A stretch of DNA of 64,000 nucleotides, taken from positions 81,045 through 145,044 of the forward strand of contig NZ_LYBM01000006.1 in the NCBI RefSeq assembly GCF_001707825.1, in the 5' to 3' direction. Below the pieces are notes generated by a model, which saw only the letters and a list, made by a program, of their open reading frames with translations, did not search any database and was not told where the DNA came from. Shown here one piece after another: positions 26,368 through 35,750 of this stretch; position 1 is the first letter of the stretch, and every line of letters starts with the position of its first letter. Position numbers and translations under genes: made by a program. Source of the DNA: Veronia pacifica. Its GTDB lineage: Bacteria; Pseudomonadota; Gammaproteobacteria; Enterobacterales; Vibrionaceae.

Positions 26368-27258
26368 TCAAAAGCTTTTGTCTTTATCTACTGCCCAAAG
26401 ATGCGCTGCAACCAATGCCCGCCATGGAGTAAACTGTTTAAGCCAGTCTTTAGTGAATTTTGCATCCGGTTTGTTTTCTAATCCGAGGAGCTTTTGTAAG
26501 TTTCTTCTTACTGCCACATCACCGTCGAGTGAACCATCGAGCCCGCTAAAACCTCTGAGCAAGGTATAGTTGACCGTCCAAGGGCCTATTCCTTTAACAG
26601 CCAGCAATGTCTTTTCTATGTTTTCGACATCCACTCTTTCAGTGCTGTGGGGAAAGTGACAGAAATTAGAACGTGCCAGCCGTTTAATTGTTGATGCCTT
26701 GGTGGTCGAAAAACCTGACTGCCGCAATTGTTGATCAGACATTGCGGCAACGGTTTCTGGATCGGGATAGCACCATAGACCAGAACTGTGCCTTTTATCT
26801 GCTACGAGGATTAATCGTCGCCTGATAGATACTGCTGCCTCTACACTGATTTGTTGTCCAATTACAGCCCATGTTATTGCCTCCCAAGGTGAAATTGATT
26901 GGGGTATTCGAAGTCCTGCATTTTTCTCAATCAAGATTCCAATCTCAGGATGATCACAATACTGAGTCTCGAAAATGACTACAGGCTGCTTTAGAGCCAG
27001 TAACCGCTCAGCAGTATCCATTAACGTATGTTTATCAGGTAGGCTACCATCTGCTTCGAATTCAACGGTGAGTGCAGTATCTGTCCTGCGCATCGAAATC
27101 TTAACCGGAACGCCCTCGATGAGTGTTGCTTTCTCGATCAGGTTGTTGTCAGTCCTTTCTGCTATTTGCTGTTTATCGCGCTGATAAAAAGTGAGGAAAT
27201 CCTGCCAGCGATAACCCGCTGGGATTGGAAACGCTATTTGGAAATGACTCTCAGCCAT
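26368..27258 (-). CDS. alkA: DNA-3-methyladenine glycosylase II
   Basis: 296 residues, close to the family length. ATG at 27258 is favoured, with GGGA about 7 bases upstream. The N-terminal TBP-like half is followed by the HhH-GPD domain. ISPWEAITWAVIGQQISVEAA is the glycosylase helix pair. LLAVKGIGPWTVNYTLLRG is the helix-hairpin-helix. GSLDGDVAVRR carries the catalytic aspartate. It removes alkylated purines in base-excision repair. No Ada-type regulator is adjacent, and no LexA or Ada box is evident upstream. Confidence 0.92.
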   Translation of the reverse strand: MAESHFQIAFPIPAGYRWQDFLTFYQRDKQQIAERTDNNLIEKATLIEGVPVKISMRRTDTALTVEFEADGSLPDKHTLMDTAERLLALKQPVVIFETQYCDHPEIGILIEKNAGLRIPQSISPWEAITWAVIGQQISVEAAVSIRRRLILVADKRHSSGLWCYPDPETVAAMSDQQLRQSGFSTTKASTIKRLARSNFCHFPHSTERVDVENIEKTLLAVKGIGPWTVNYTLLRGFSGLDGSLDGDVAVRRNLQKLLGLENKPDAKFTKDWLKQFTPWRALVAAHLWAVDKDKSF

Positions 27259-27261
27259 CAC

Positions 27262-27660
27262 TCTTTCCCACCAGTATCTGTTAATAATAAAACTCAGAAA
27301 AATGAGTTTTCATTGTGATTGCTTAAATAATTCCTCATATTAAACTACTTAAAAATAAGTGTGGGTATTTGGTGTAAGGCAATTACTTGCAACTACATAT
27401 GATTTACGAGGTATATAACTTTTTACTTAGCTATATACATTACCATAACGCACTATAACTATATATTTTGAACCATTTTATAATAAGCAACAAAGGATAA
27501 AAAACTAAACAAAGAATAAACCGAACCTTGGCAAAGTAAAAAATAGCCCAACCACAAAAAATACTCTCAGATTTTCATGTATCGAGCTGTTTACCCTTCA
27601 TCAGATAACTATCGTAAATGACTAGAGAGGGTTATTTACGCTGGGGTTGATTAGCTCTCC
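27262..27660. other. Intergenic, AT-rich
   Basis: About 400 bases between two minus-strand genes. A GCTCTC/GAGAGC hairpin (27654-27672) overlaps the last codons of the response regulator gene and is followed by CTTTTT on the plus strand only. No plus-strand gene exists to use it. Confidence 0.45.
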
Positions 27661-28374
27661 TCAAACGAGAGCCTTTTTATACCGTCTTTCCGGTCGACCA
27701 ACGGAGCCATAACTTATTTCTGCCTCCAGGTGTCCATTTCCAATCATGTATTCTAAGTATCTACGCGCAGTTGTTCGACTCGCACCAATAATGCGGCCAA
27801 CATCTTCAGCACTCAACCTCTTTGCTTTGTCGCTGAATACAGATTCGATTTTTTTTAAGGTAATAGCATCGATGCCTTTTGGGAGACGGTGGGTAAGATT
27901 TTCATCAGCAGGGTTATTACGGTGAGGTAAAAAGCTGTCGATATCATCCTGACGAAGTGATGCGACATTATTAATTTTTTCCCTATGCCGGATAAAGTTA
28001 GCCAACACGTCTTGTAAATGCTCAAAGATTAGCGGCTTGACGATGTAATAGAACACGCCGCAGCGCATTGCTTCTTGCAATGTTTCCACCTCTTTTGCAG
28101 CAGTGACAAGAATAACGTCTGTTGCTGCATTCTCTGCGCGAATTCGGCGAAGTAAATCTAGTCCTGTACTGGATGGAAACCTGACATCAAGCATGAGTAA
28201 ATCGGGCTTTAAAATATCAACTAACTCTCCAGCATCTTTCAGATTATAAGCGACTCCCACTACGTCGAATCCTGGTATCCTTGCGATGAAACGCTGTTGG
28301 ATCGCCGCAATTTGCTTATCATCCTCCGCAATAACGACGCTTATCTTTTTATTAATCTCCGATATGTCGCTCAT
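27661..28374 (-). CDS. Response regulator, CitB/DcuR type
   Basis: 237 residues. The receiver domain (about 10-125) has the acidic pair VIAEDDKQ, the phospho-acceptor aspartate in LLMLDVRFPSS, the T/A-rich VILVTAAKE and the lysine of YIVKPLIF. The C-terminal domain contains the helix-turn-helix SAEDVGRIIGASRTTARRYLEYM, as in CitB/DcuR/DpiA regulators. It lies 85 bases downstream of its histidine kinase in the same operon. The tricarboxylate transporter transcribed away from the kinase is the likely target. Confidence 0.92.
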   Translation of the reverse strand: MSDISEINKKISVVIAEDDKQIAAIQQRFIARIPGFDVVGVAYNLKDAGELVDILKPDLLMLDVRFPSSTGLDLLRRIRAENAATDVILVTAAKEVETLQEAMRCGVFYYIVKPLIFEHLQDVLANFIRHREKINNVASLRQDDIDSFLPHRNNPADENLTHRLPKGIDAITLKKIESVFSDKAKRLSAEDVGRIIGASRTTARRYLEYMIGNGHLEAEISYGSVGRPERRYKKALV

Positions 28375-28459
28375 TATTTACTCGTTCCTTTCCATGGCAA
28401 AAGAGTCTCTAATTAAAATGGGATTCTGCGCTGTGCGAGTATAAAGGCCCAGCACTCTG

Positions 28460-30097
28460 TCAAACTGGACGTACTTTGGGAATGGTGACGACACATCGTG
28501 TCCCTTCCTTCAGTGCAGACTCAAAACTGATATCACCCGCAAGATCGCTCAGCAGTTGTTTAACAAGATGGAGGCCAAAGCCATGCCCTGCCTCCTCCTT
28601 ACTGCTCACCCCTTTATCAAACATACTACTTTGTTCAATATCGGTGAGCCCTCTACCTTGATCCTCTATCTCAAAAATTAAGTCGTTACCCAAATCTGTC
28701 ATTGATAGTGATACCAACCTACGATGGTTAGTTAAGGTGGCTTCCAAAGCGTTGTCTATCAAATTTCCGAGAATACTGACCAGTTTTTCCCGTGAAAGTG
28801 AGTCAGGAATTGCCTGCATGCTACTGTCAGGGTCGATGAAAAGCTCAAGACCCATCTCTTTTGCACGATTAAATTTACCGAGTAAACAGCCTGAAACAAT
28901 AGGATCCGGTACCGCCTGTACTAACAAATCAATTAATGCCTGATGACTGCGAGATTCTTGACCAGCATAGGATAAAGCCTCCTCGAATGCACTGATCTGA
29001 ATCAGACCAGCAATAGTATGAAGTTTATTAGAATATTCATGGGCTTGACTGCGAAGTGAATCTGCGTAGGCCTGCACTTCTGCAAGTTTACTGGTGACTG
29101 CGTCAAGCTCATCTTTCCTCCTGAAACTGGAGACAACACCCACTATTTTTTCGTCTGAGATCACGGGTAGTCTATTCACGATCAGTTTTTTGTCCTGTAA
29201 CCAAACTTCTTTATCGAAATCTGGTTTGCCTGTATCCAGTATCAGCATTAGCTCACTATCAGGGAGGACGTGATAAATATGCTTGCCTGTTATAGGTTCA
29301 CTGCTATCAAGACCCAGTGTGTTGATAGCTGCCTGATTAAAAGTGGTGATCACACCATCATTGTTGATGGCGATAATCCCCTCGCGAACAGATTCCAGCG
29401 TGGCGTTTCTTTCTTGAAATAATCGCGCGATTTGTTCTGGCTCAAGTCCAAAGATTGCTTTTTTAAAGTGACTGGCAAAACCGATGGCGAAAAATACGCT
29501 CAGGGTAAAACTGACTAAAATGACGACAGTTAAGGTCAGTTGGTAGCGATTTAGAATGTCCGCAACGGCGGCAAGAGAAAAACCAACGGATACGATGCCA
29601 ATCACTTTTTCATCTGTCAGGTCAAAAACAGGCGCTTTGCCACGAACAGAGGGACCAAGACTACCAACCGCTTTTTGTGTGTAAGGTTTACCGTGAATCA
29701 AGGCCGATACATTTTCATCTCCCTCGTCATCATGCATTGGCTTTCCCAGTTTTGCTGCGGTAGGGTGAGCGAGTCTGATACCCTCTCTATCTCCAATGAC
29801 AACAAAAAGTGCATCGTTTTTTTTAGCCAGTTGTGAAGCAAGAGGTTGTAACGTATTGCTGTCATTCCGTTCAATAGCACTGATCACAGTAGGGATTATA
29901 GCGACAGTCTTTGCAACATGCAGAGCACGTTGAGCGATTTGTTCATCCAATGATTGGTTGAGATAGGTAAGCGTAAAAATACCTATTCCTAATGTTTGCA
30001 GTAGGCACATCATACCCAGTAGCAGAATCATTCTGGTTTTAAGCTTCATCCCCGTTATCCAACGAGCCTGCCTTTTATTATTCATTCCTTTGGTCAC
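28460..30097 (-). CDS. Sensor histidine kinase, CitA/DcuS type
   Basis: 545 residues. The GTG at 30097 has AAGGA 6 bases upstream, while the ATG at 30085 is too close to a purine run. Order: first helix (about 20-42), periplasmic PAS-like sensor, second helix (about 180-205), cytoplasmic PAS (GIIAINNDGVITTFNQAA), SpoOB-type dimer helix with the phospho-histidine in RSQAHEYSNKLHTIAGLIQ, then HATPase with DNALEAT and GHGFGLHLVKQLL. Kinases of this group sense di- or tricarboxylates in the periplasm. The divergent tctCBA operon fits citrate or a related acid as signal. Confidence 0.93.
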   Translation of the reverse strand: MTKGMNNKRQARWITGMKLKTRMILLLGMMCLLQTLGIGIFTLTYLNQSLDEQIAQRALHVAKTVAIIPTVISAIERNDSNTLQPLASQLAKKNDALFVVIGDREGIRLAHPTAAKLGKPMHDDEGDENVSALIHGKPYTQKAVGSLGPSVRGKAPVFDLTDEKVIGIVSVGFSLAAVADILNRYQLTLTVVILVSFTLSVFFAIGFASHFKKAIFGLEPEQIARLFQERNATLESVREGIIAINNDGVITTFNQAAINTLGLDSSEPITGKHIYHVLPDSELMLILDTGKPDFDKEVWLQDKKLIVNRLPVISDEKIVGVVSSFRRKDELDAVTSKLAEVQAYADSLRSQAHEYSNKLHTIAGLIQISAFEEALSYAGQESRSHQALIDLLVQAVPDPIVSGCLLGKFNRAKEMGLELFIDPDSSMQAIPDSLSREKLVSILGNLIDNALEATLTNHRRLVSLSMTDLGNDLIFEIEDQGRGLTDIEQSSMFDKGVSSKEEAGHGFGLHLVKQLLSDLAGDISFESALKEGTRCVVTIPKVRPV

Positions 30098-30316
30098 CTG
30101 AGTTCCTTAACTGAATGCATGTAGGGCGACAAATATATTGCCTCTGATTCATAGCCTAAGTGAATTCGACCAATATGTGCGTGAACAATATGAACAAAAT
30201 AAATTTTATGTGGTTAAAGAATACTATTTTCTAAATGTGGGAAATTTAAGAACTCTATTCTAGTTTTAGGTTCGTGATTAAAAGGAACATCTATTCAGAA
30301 ACGAAAGGATAAAATC

Positions 30317-31318
30317 ATGATTCACGTAGACAAGGCAAGTAGAGTGTCGTCACGCTGGCTGAAGAGCATATTGATAGCTGGATCATTGGCTCTCGGTGGC
30401 ATTTCATCCGTTGCACAAGGGGATACGGAAAGCATTCACTTTCTCATTCCCGGTGGTGCGGGAGGTGGATGGGACGGAACTGCAAGGGGAACGGGAGAGG
30501 CCTTGACCAAGTCCGGTATTCTCAAGACCGCCTCTTACGAAAATATGTCTGGTGGCGGCGGTGGTAAGGCTATCGCGCACCTGATTGAAACGGCTGATCA
30601 GGCAAAAGAAACCTTGATGGTAAACTCAACGCCAATCGTTATTCGCTCACTGTCGAAAGTCTTTCCACAATCATTCAGAGATTTAACACCGATTGCAGCA
30701 ATCATTGGTGATTATGCCGCTTTCGTTGTTCCTGCCAATTCTAAATATACCAGCTTCACTCAGGTAGTTGCTGACTACAGCAAAAACCCCCGATCTATCG
30801 CGGTAGCAGGAGGGTCTGCACGAGGAAGTATGGATCATCTGGTCGCCGCTATGGCGTTCAAAGCAGCGGGTGGAGAACCCAAAAGAGTCAAATACGTGGC
30901 TTACGATGCGGGTGGTAAAGCAATGGCTGGAATATTATCAGGCGAAGCACACCTGCTGTCTACAGGGTTTAGTGAAGCATTGGCATTGAAAAATGCTGGT
31001 GAAGTGAGAATTCTTGCAATGACAGGTGACAAACGCTCACCCGCCGCTCCCGATGTTCCGACTCTAAAAGAGCTTGGCTACGATGCCACTTTTGTTAATT
31101 GGCGCGGTTTCTTTGGTGCGCCGGGGTTGTCAGATGCACAGGCTGAGGAATATCAGAAGATCTTGAAAAAAATGTATAGCACAGATGCGTGGAAGGCCGT
31201 GCGCGACCGCAATGGTTGGACTGAAATTTACAAGCCGGGCAATGAATTTGTGTCATTCCTTGAAGCGCAGGAAAAAGAAGTCGGCGCACTCATGACAGAG
31301 CTTGGTTTCCTTCAGTAG
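30317..31318 (+). CDS. tctC: Tripartite tricarboxylate transporter substrate-binding protein
   Basis: 333 residues with a long signal peptide (about residues 1-36, ending ...SVAQG). The mature start ESIHFLIPGGAGGGWDGTARG is the TctC/Bug ligand loop signature, and YDAGGKAMAGILSGEAHLL is the second. It binds a tricarboxylate in the periplasm for the TctAB membrane pair. AAAGGA lies 7 bases before the ATG. It is divergent from the CitA-like kinase across 219 bases, presumably containing the regulator's binding sites. Confidence 0.95.
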   Translation: MIHVDKASRVSSRWLKSILIAGSLALGGISSVAQGDTESIHFLIPGGAGGGWDGTARGTGEALTKSGILKTASYENMSGGGGGKAIAHLIETADQAKETLMVNSTPIVIRSLSKVFPQSFRDLTPIAAIIGDYAAFVVPANSKYTSFTQVVADYSKNPRSIAVAGGSARGSMDHLVAAMAFKAAGGEPKRVKYVAYDAGGKAMAGILSGEAHLLSTGFSEALALKNAGEVRILAMTGDKRSPAAPDVPTLKELGYDATFVNWRGFFGAPGLSDAQAEEYQKILKKMYSTDAWKAVRDRNGWTEIYKPGNEFVSFLEAQEKEVGALMTELGFLQ

Positions 31319-31416
31319 ACAATATCGGGCCTATTTCATGGCCCGACACACTTATTATTTTTTAATTGGATGTAGAGGGTAGTTGCCCATGGATGAAATG
31401 GAGCAAGGAGGGCGAA

Positions 31417-31938
31417 ATGTCTGTTAATAAAGACCACATTGGGGGACTCATTTTCCTCGTATTGTCGGTCACGTATGGTTACTACGCACAGCGTATACCC
31501 ATGCTTCCTGGTGATGAATTTGAACCTTTTCATGCTCAGACATTGCCCATCGCTCTATCTTACCTTGGTGGAATTCTTGGTATATGCATGTTGGTGACTT
31601 CAAAAGGTTCGGCTGGCAATAAATTCAATATTGCGGGTTTGGACTTTTTGTTGGTGGCAAAGTTATTAGCGAACATTGTGCTCTTTGCTGTTGCATTGGA
31701 GTGGATTGGTTTCACATTAGCAACCATTTTGTTTTTGGTGGCAGGGTACTGGCTACTCGGTGAACGAAATATAAAAACGTTGCTCATTGCCTCTGTCCCT
31801 TTCGCAGTCGGGATTTGGTTCATGTTGGCAAAACTGCTGGATATTTATCTGGCACCGGGACGATTATTTAGTGGCTTGGGGCTGAGTTATGTGGGATGGA
31901 ATTACAACAGGCCTGTCTACTGCCATTATGCCTTTTAA
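31417..31938 (+). CDS. tctB: Tripartite tricarboxylate transporter small membrane subunit
   Basis: 173 residues. The ATG at 31417 is preceded by AAGGAGG at 5 bases and beats an upstream in-frame TTG. There are four hydrophobic segments, with DHIGGLIFLVLSVTYGYYA at the N-terminus and an ERNIKTLLIASV loop, as in TctB proteins. The last 17 codons (to 31938) overlap the start of tctA by 50 bases, longer than the few-base overlap normally seen, so the exact C-terminus is uncertain. Confidence 0.88.
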   Translation: MSVNKDHIGGLIFLVLSVTYGYYAQRIPMLPGDEFEPFHAQTLPIALSYLGGILGICMLVTSKGSAGNKFNIAGLDFLLVAKLLANIVLFAVALEWIGFTLATILFLVAGYWLLGERNIKTLLIASVPFAVGIWFMLAKLLDIYLAPGRLFSGLGLSYVGWNYNRPVYCHYAF

Positions 31939-33444
31939 CATCATGATGGTTGTTGTGGGCTGTTTCGCAGGCACTTTTATTGGAATGCTTCCCGGACTTG
32001 GGCCAATTTCAGCCGTTGCGCTGATGATTCCGATTACTTACGGCCTTGACCCTGCGTCTGGCATCATTTTGATGGCTGGTGTTTATTATGGTGCGGTGTT
32101 TGGGGGTCAACATCATCAATTTTGATTAACGCGCCCGGTTGCGCAAGTACGGTAGTGACTGCCTTTGATGGTTATCCGTTGGCGCAAGGGCGACATGCCG
32201 GAAAAGCACTCGCGCTTGCTGCTTATAGCTCCTTTACTGGTGGAACAATTGGTGCATTGGTGTTGTTGGTTGCGGCTCCGGCATTGGCATCTGTGTCTCT
32301 CAGTTTTCAGTCGAGTGACTACTTTGCGCTGATGGTGCTCGGACTTACTGCTGTATCTGCGTTTTCCGGTGAGGGTAAAGTACTCAAAGCCATGAGTATG
32401 ACTGTGTTTGGTTTAATGATCGCAACCATAGGCACAGATGTGATCTCAGGTGCGCCGCGCTTCACCTTTAATAATCTGGATCTGGTTGACGGGATCAGTT
32501 TCCTCCTGCTGGCTATGGCAACCTTTGCCCTTGCAGAGGTGATCATGACGGTGTTAAGGGGACAGCATAATGAGCCGGAGGCTGACATGGACATGACAGC
32601 TCTTGGCAGCATGAAACTGACCAAAGAGGAGATCAAAGAGATCGCCCCAACCGTTGCCCGATCATCTGTATTTGGCTTCATCGTCGGTGTACTCCCGGGG
32701 GCAGGTGCAACCATTGCATCTTTTCTCGCTTATGGTCTCGAAAGGAACCTTGCTCCCAAGCGATTGAAAAAACAGTTTGGACGCGGAGCACTTCGTGGGT
32801 TAGCAGCACCTGAAACGGCCAATAACGCGGCTTCCACAGGCTCATTTGTACCCTTGCTGACATTGGGTATTCCCGGGTCGGGAACAACAGCGATTATGCT
32901 TGGCGCACTCATTGCCTATGGAATACAGCCGGGACCTCGTTTATTTGTTGATAACCCTGACGTGTTCTGGTCTGTCATTATCTCAATGTATTTTGGCAAC
33001 CTCGTGCTTTTGATCCTTAATCTGCCGCTCATTCCATATATATCAAGGTTATTGGTGATACCGAGACCAATTCTTATTCCTCTGATCTTGTTCTTCTCAA
33101 TAACTGGCGTTTACTTGGTGAGCTTTAATACTTTTGACATTCATATGATGGTCATCATCACTGTGATTGCGATATTTCTCAGGCTGTTAGATTTTCCAAT
33201 GGCACCCATGCTACTGGGTTTTATTCTCGGCGGCATTATGGAGAATAATCTCAGCAGGGCACTGATCATCTCGGATGGAAGCCTGTCTTTCCTCTGGGAA
33301 CGGCCGCTGACGCTCACCATCATCCTTATTTCTTTGGTGGTGGTAGCTATGCCTTTACTCATCAAAATGGTGGAAAAAACAGGTTTGCTGGGACAGAAGG
33401 GAAGGCTGAAAGTGATGCCGAATTCCGACAGCCATGGAGAATAA
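31889..33444 (+). pseudogene. tctA: Tripartite tricarboxylate transporter large subunit, frameshifted
   Basis: Two frames together make one TctA. The first (31889-32125) begins MWDGITTGLSTAIMPFNIM and runs through MLPGLGPISAVALMIPITYG to AVFGG, then goes out of frame. The second (32122-33444) resumes with INAPGCASTVVTAFDGYPLA. Adding one base to the run of five G at 32102-32106 restores GGSTSSILINAPG and gives 518 residues, normal for TctA. The protein is the 10-12-helix transport channel. Either the assembly lost a G or the gene is truly broken. All other tct genes and the two-component system look intact, which favours a base-calling error. Confidence 0.88.
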
Positions 33445-33485
33445 TCTCTGGCTTAACCGATGAGGTAATAGTCGTTCAGTAAAAC

Positions 33486-33516
33486 AAAAAAGGAAGCGAG
33501 GCTTCCTTTTTTAATA
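33486..33516. terminator. Bidirectional Rho-independent terminator
   Basis: A 12-bp stem AAAAAAGGAAGC/GCTTCCTTTTTT (33486-33497 and 33501-33512) with loop GAG. T-runs on both strands let it end tctA (plus) and the helicase gene (minus). Confidence 0.88.
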
Positions 33517-33533
33517 ACAGTAAAGACCATTCA

Positions 33534-34832
33534 TCAGAGCATTAGTATCCTGCTCAGTATTGTTGGCAGGAACCGATGGGTACCGTCACCGGCGATGAAA
33601 TCCTGCCTTTTTAGCAAGTTGACGCTTAAGGCGTCGTTTTTCACCGCCGCGCCCGCCACGTTTTTCTTTATGCTCAAACTCGGCTTGCAAATCAGGCTCA
33701 TATCCTGTGAGCCATCCTGCGGAAGGCGCTGATCAATGAGTGTTTCAATCGCGTTCAGCATCCCTTCTTCTTCTCGACTGACGAGAGATATAGCTAGTCC
33801 TGATTTCCCCGCCCTTCCTGTGCGGCCAATCCGGTGCACATAGTCCTCGGGCTGGTGTGGTAACTCGAAGTTGAAAACAGTATCGAGAGAGGGAATATCC
33901 AGTCCTCTCGCCGCCACGTCAGTGGCAACAAGCACGCGGATTTCACCTGACTTGAACTGCTTCAATGCCCGGTTACGTGCACCTTGTGTTCGTTCACCAT
34001 GAATGGCATCCGCTTTTAGTCCGTCAAGATTGAGCTCTTTTGCCAGATTTTCTGTGCTTTGCCGAGTTTTAGCAAACACCAGAACCTGCTGTAGATTTTT
34101 GCTCCCTATCAGATAAGAAAGCAATTCACGTTTCCTTTTTCTGTCGACGGGATGGACCTTCTGCTCAACAGTCGTTGCTGTTGTGTTGCTTTCATCAATA
34201 TCAACCCGTTCTGGCTTATCCAGCAGTCGATAAGCTAGATCCGTGACCTGTTTAGGGTAAGTAGCAGAAAAGAAGAGTGTCTGGCGCTGTGAGGGCATTT
34301 TTTTCATCAGTCGCTTAATGTCTGATATAAAGCCCATATCCAGCATGCGGTCGGCCTCATCCAATACCAGCGTATCTATTGCTGATAAATCAAGCGTGCC
34401 AATATGAATATGGTCCAGCAAACGTCCCGGCGTGCCAACAACAATGCTTGCACCCATTGTAAGTGCTTTTTTCTGAGGGTTAATATTGGCACCGCCATAC
34501 AGAGCAACAACCGTAATCTTGGTGCCCTGACAGTATGCTTCAAACTTATCAAATACCTGCTGCGCCAGCTCCCGGGTTGGTGTGACAACCAGTACCTTGG
34601 TTTGACACCCGCTGTTGTCAACAGATGCTGATTGCGACAGCAATTGATGAAGTAAAGGGAGGGCAAAAGCTGCCGTTTTACCCGTACCTGTTTGCGCGCC
34701 AGCCATGACATCTTTGCCTTCGAGAACAAGAGGAATGGCTTTGGTTTGTACCGGTGTCGGGTCGCGATAACCCTGACGCTCAACTGAGGCCTTTAACAAG
34801 GGGTGTAGCAGATCAAAAACAGTTTCAGACAT
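33534..34832 (-). CDS. rhlE: DEAD-box RNA helicase, RhlE type (C-terminal frameshift)
   Basis: The ATG at 34832 starts the canonical FDLLHPLLKASVERQGYRDP; the open frame reaches upstream to a TTG only. Motifs in order: Q motif (PTPVQTKAIP), AGAQTGTGKTAAFALP, PTRELAQQ, LDEADRMLDMGF, FFSATYP, VLVATDVAARGLD and HRIGRTGRAG. As read, the last 60 residues are not helicase-like. In the alternative frame, a typical basic RhlE tail (GYEPDLQAEFEHKEKRGGRG, then KRRLKRQLAKKAGFHRR) ends with a stop at 33586-33588. One missing base near 33712-33720 explains this; the repaired protein would have 415 residues. It acts in RNA remodelling and ribosome assembly. Confidence 0.9.
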   Translation of the reverse strand: MSETVFDLLHPLLKASVERQGYRDPTPVQTKAIPLVLEGKDVMAGAQTGTGKTAAFALPLLHQLLSQSASVDNSGCQTKVLVVTPTRELAQQVFDKFEAYCQGTKITVVALYGGANINPQKKALTMGASIVVGTPGRLLDHIHIGTLDLSAIDTLVLDEADRMLDMGFISDIKRLMKKMPSQRQTLFFSATYPKQVTDLAYRLLDKPERVDIDESNTTATTVEQKVHPVDRKRKRELLSYLIGSKNLQQVLVFAKTRQSTENLAKELNLDGLKADAIHGERTQGARNRALKQFKSGEIRVLVATDVAARGLDIPSLDTVFNFELPHQPEDYVHRIGRTGRAGKSGLAISLVSREEEGMLNAIETLIDQRLPQDGSQDMSLICKPSLSIKKNVAGAAVKNDALSVNLLKRQDFIAGDGTHRFLPTILSRILML

Positions 34833-35214
34833 CCAGTGTATTTCCGTCGTCAGGGTGAAAAGAGCGTAGGAGTCTAGCAAAACTCTTTACCTAGGCAAAG
34901 GATTGCAATGATGTCTCCTAAGTAGAGACTAGGTTGAAGTCTGTTAAAGAAGTGCTCTCTAATCTCTATATTTAAAATTGTTATTCCTCCATATTGATTG
35001 AATCGCCTGTCATATGTGTACATAAATTATTTTTTTTAAAATATGAAAATAAAATAATTTTTAATATATTTATTTTGCGATGAGATCTTATGTTTCAATA
35101 TTCAGTTTTTCATTCCATACAGTTGCATATTTTTTATTTTGTATTTTCATGGTTAAATAATGGAAAAGATAATGAATAAACACATTAGTTAAATAGATAG
35201 GGACGCTAAAAATA
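34833..35214. other. Intergenic, AT-rich
   Basis: About 380 bases between divergent genes, with long A/T tracts around 35020-35120. Promoters for both genes are expected; none is distinct enough to call. Confidence 0.45.
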
Positions 35215-35634
35215 ATGATACGTCATACTTTTCTAACGGTCGCTTTATTTCTATTCTGCTGCAATGCAGTCGCTGGTAAAATGGCACATCACCACAGCCA
35301 TGCAAAGAGCCTTGACGTCTCTGAGGCAGAAAATATACCAGAGGTCAAAGTTATAGCTTACCGTGATACGATGAAAGGGTGGAACCTACATATTGCCACT
35401 AAACACTTTCGTTTTTCTCCAGAGAATGTCAATAAGGCGCATAAAGAAGGCGAGGGGCATGGTCATCTTTACATAGACGGTAAAAAACTCACTCGTATTT
35501 ATAGTCACTGGTATTACTTATCTGACTTATCGCCTGGCAAGCATAAAATTACAGTGTCATTAAACGCGAACAATCATGCATCATTAGCCGTTCACGGAAA
35601 GAAAATCGTTGATGAGATTGAAGTCATCCAGTGA
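35215..35634 (+). CDS. Exported histidine-rich protein
   Basis: 139 residues with a signal peptide (MIRHTFLTVALFLFCCNAVAG), so the mature form begins near KMAHHHSHAKSL. Histidines cluster at the mature N-terminus (HHHSH) and in EGEGHGHLYIDGKKLTR and IYSHWYYL. The remaining sequence looks like a small beta sandwich (PGKHKITVSLNANNH). The pattern suggests periplasmic binding of copper or another metal, but I do not recognise a named family with certainty. It is a single gene. Function inferred from composition only. Confidence 0.75.
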   Translation: MIRHTFLTVALFLFCCNAVAGKMAHHHSHAKSLDVSEAENIPEVKVIAYRDTMKGWNLHIATKHFRFSPENVNKAHKEGEGHGHLYIDGKKLTRIYSHWYYLSDLSPGKHKITVSLNANNHASLAVHGKKIVDEIEVIQ

Positions 35635-35750
35635 TTGATTTGATGTTATCGTATTTTCTGTGTTGATGGAGTCTCTATTCAGTTGCTCCCCGAAATGACA
35701 ATGAAACCCAAGCTGTTTCTTTTCGTCAGGTGAGTGAATTCGACACAGTA

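Noticed and set aside
27654..27678. Hairpin GCTCTC/GAGAGC followed by CTTTTT on the plus strand
   Set aside because: It overlaps the last codons of a minus-strand gene, lacks a U-tract in the gene's direction, and no plus-strand transcript is known here.
32319..32714. 131-codon frame antisense to tctA
   Set aside because: It is a codon-bias shadow of the real gene.
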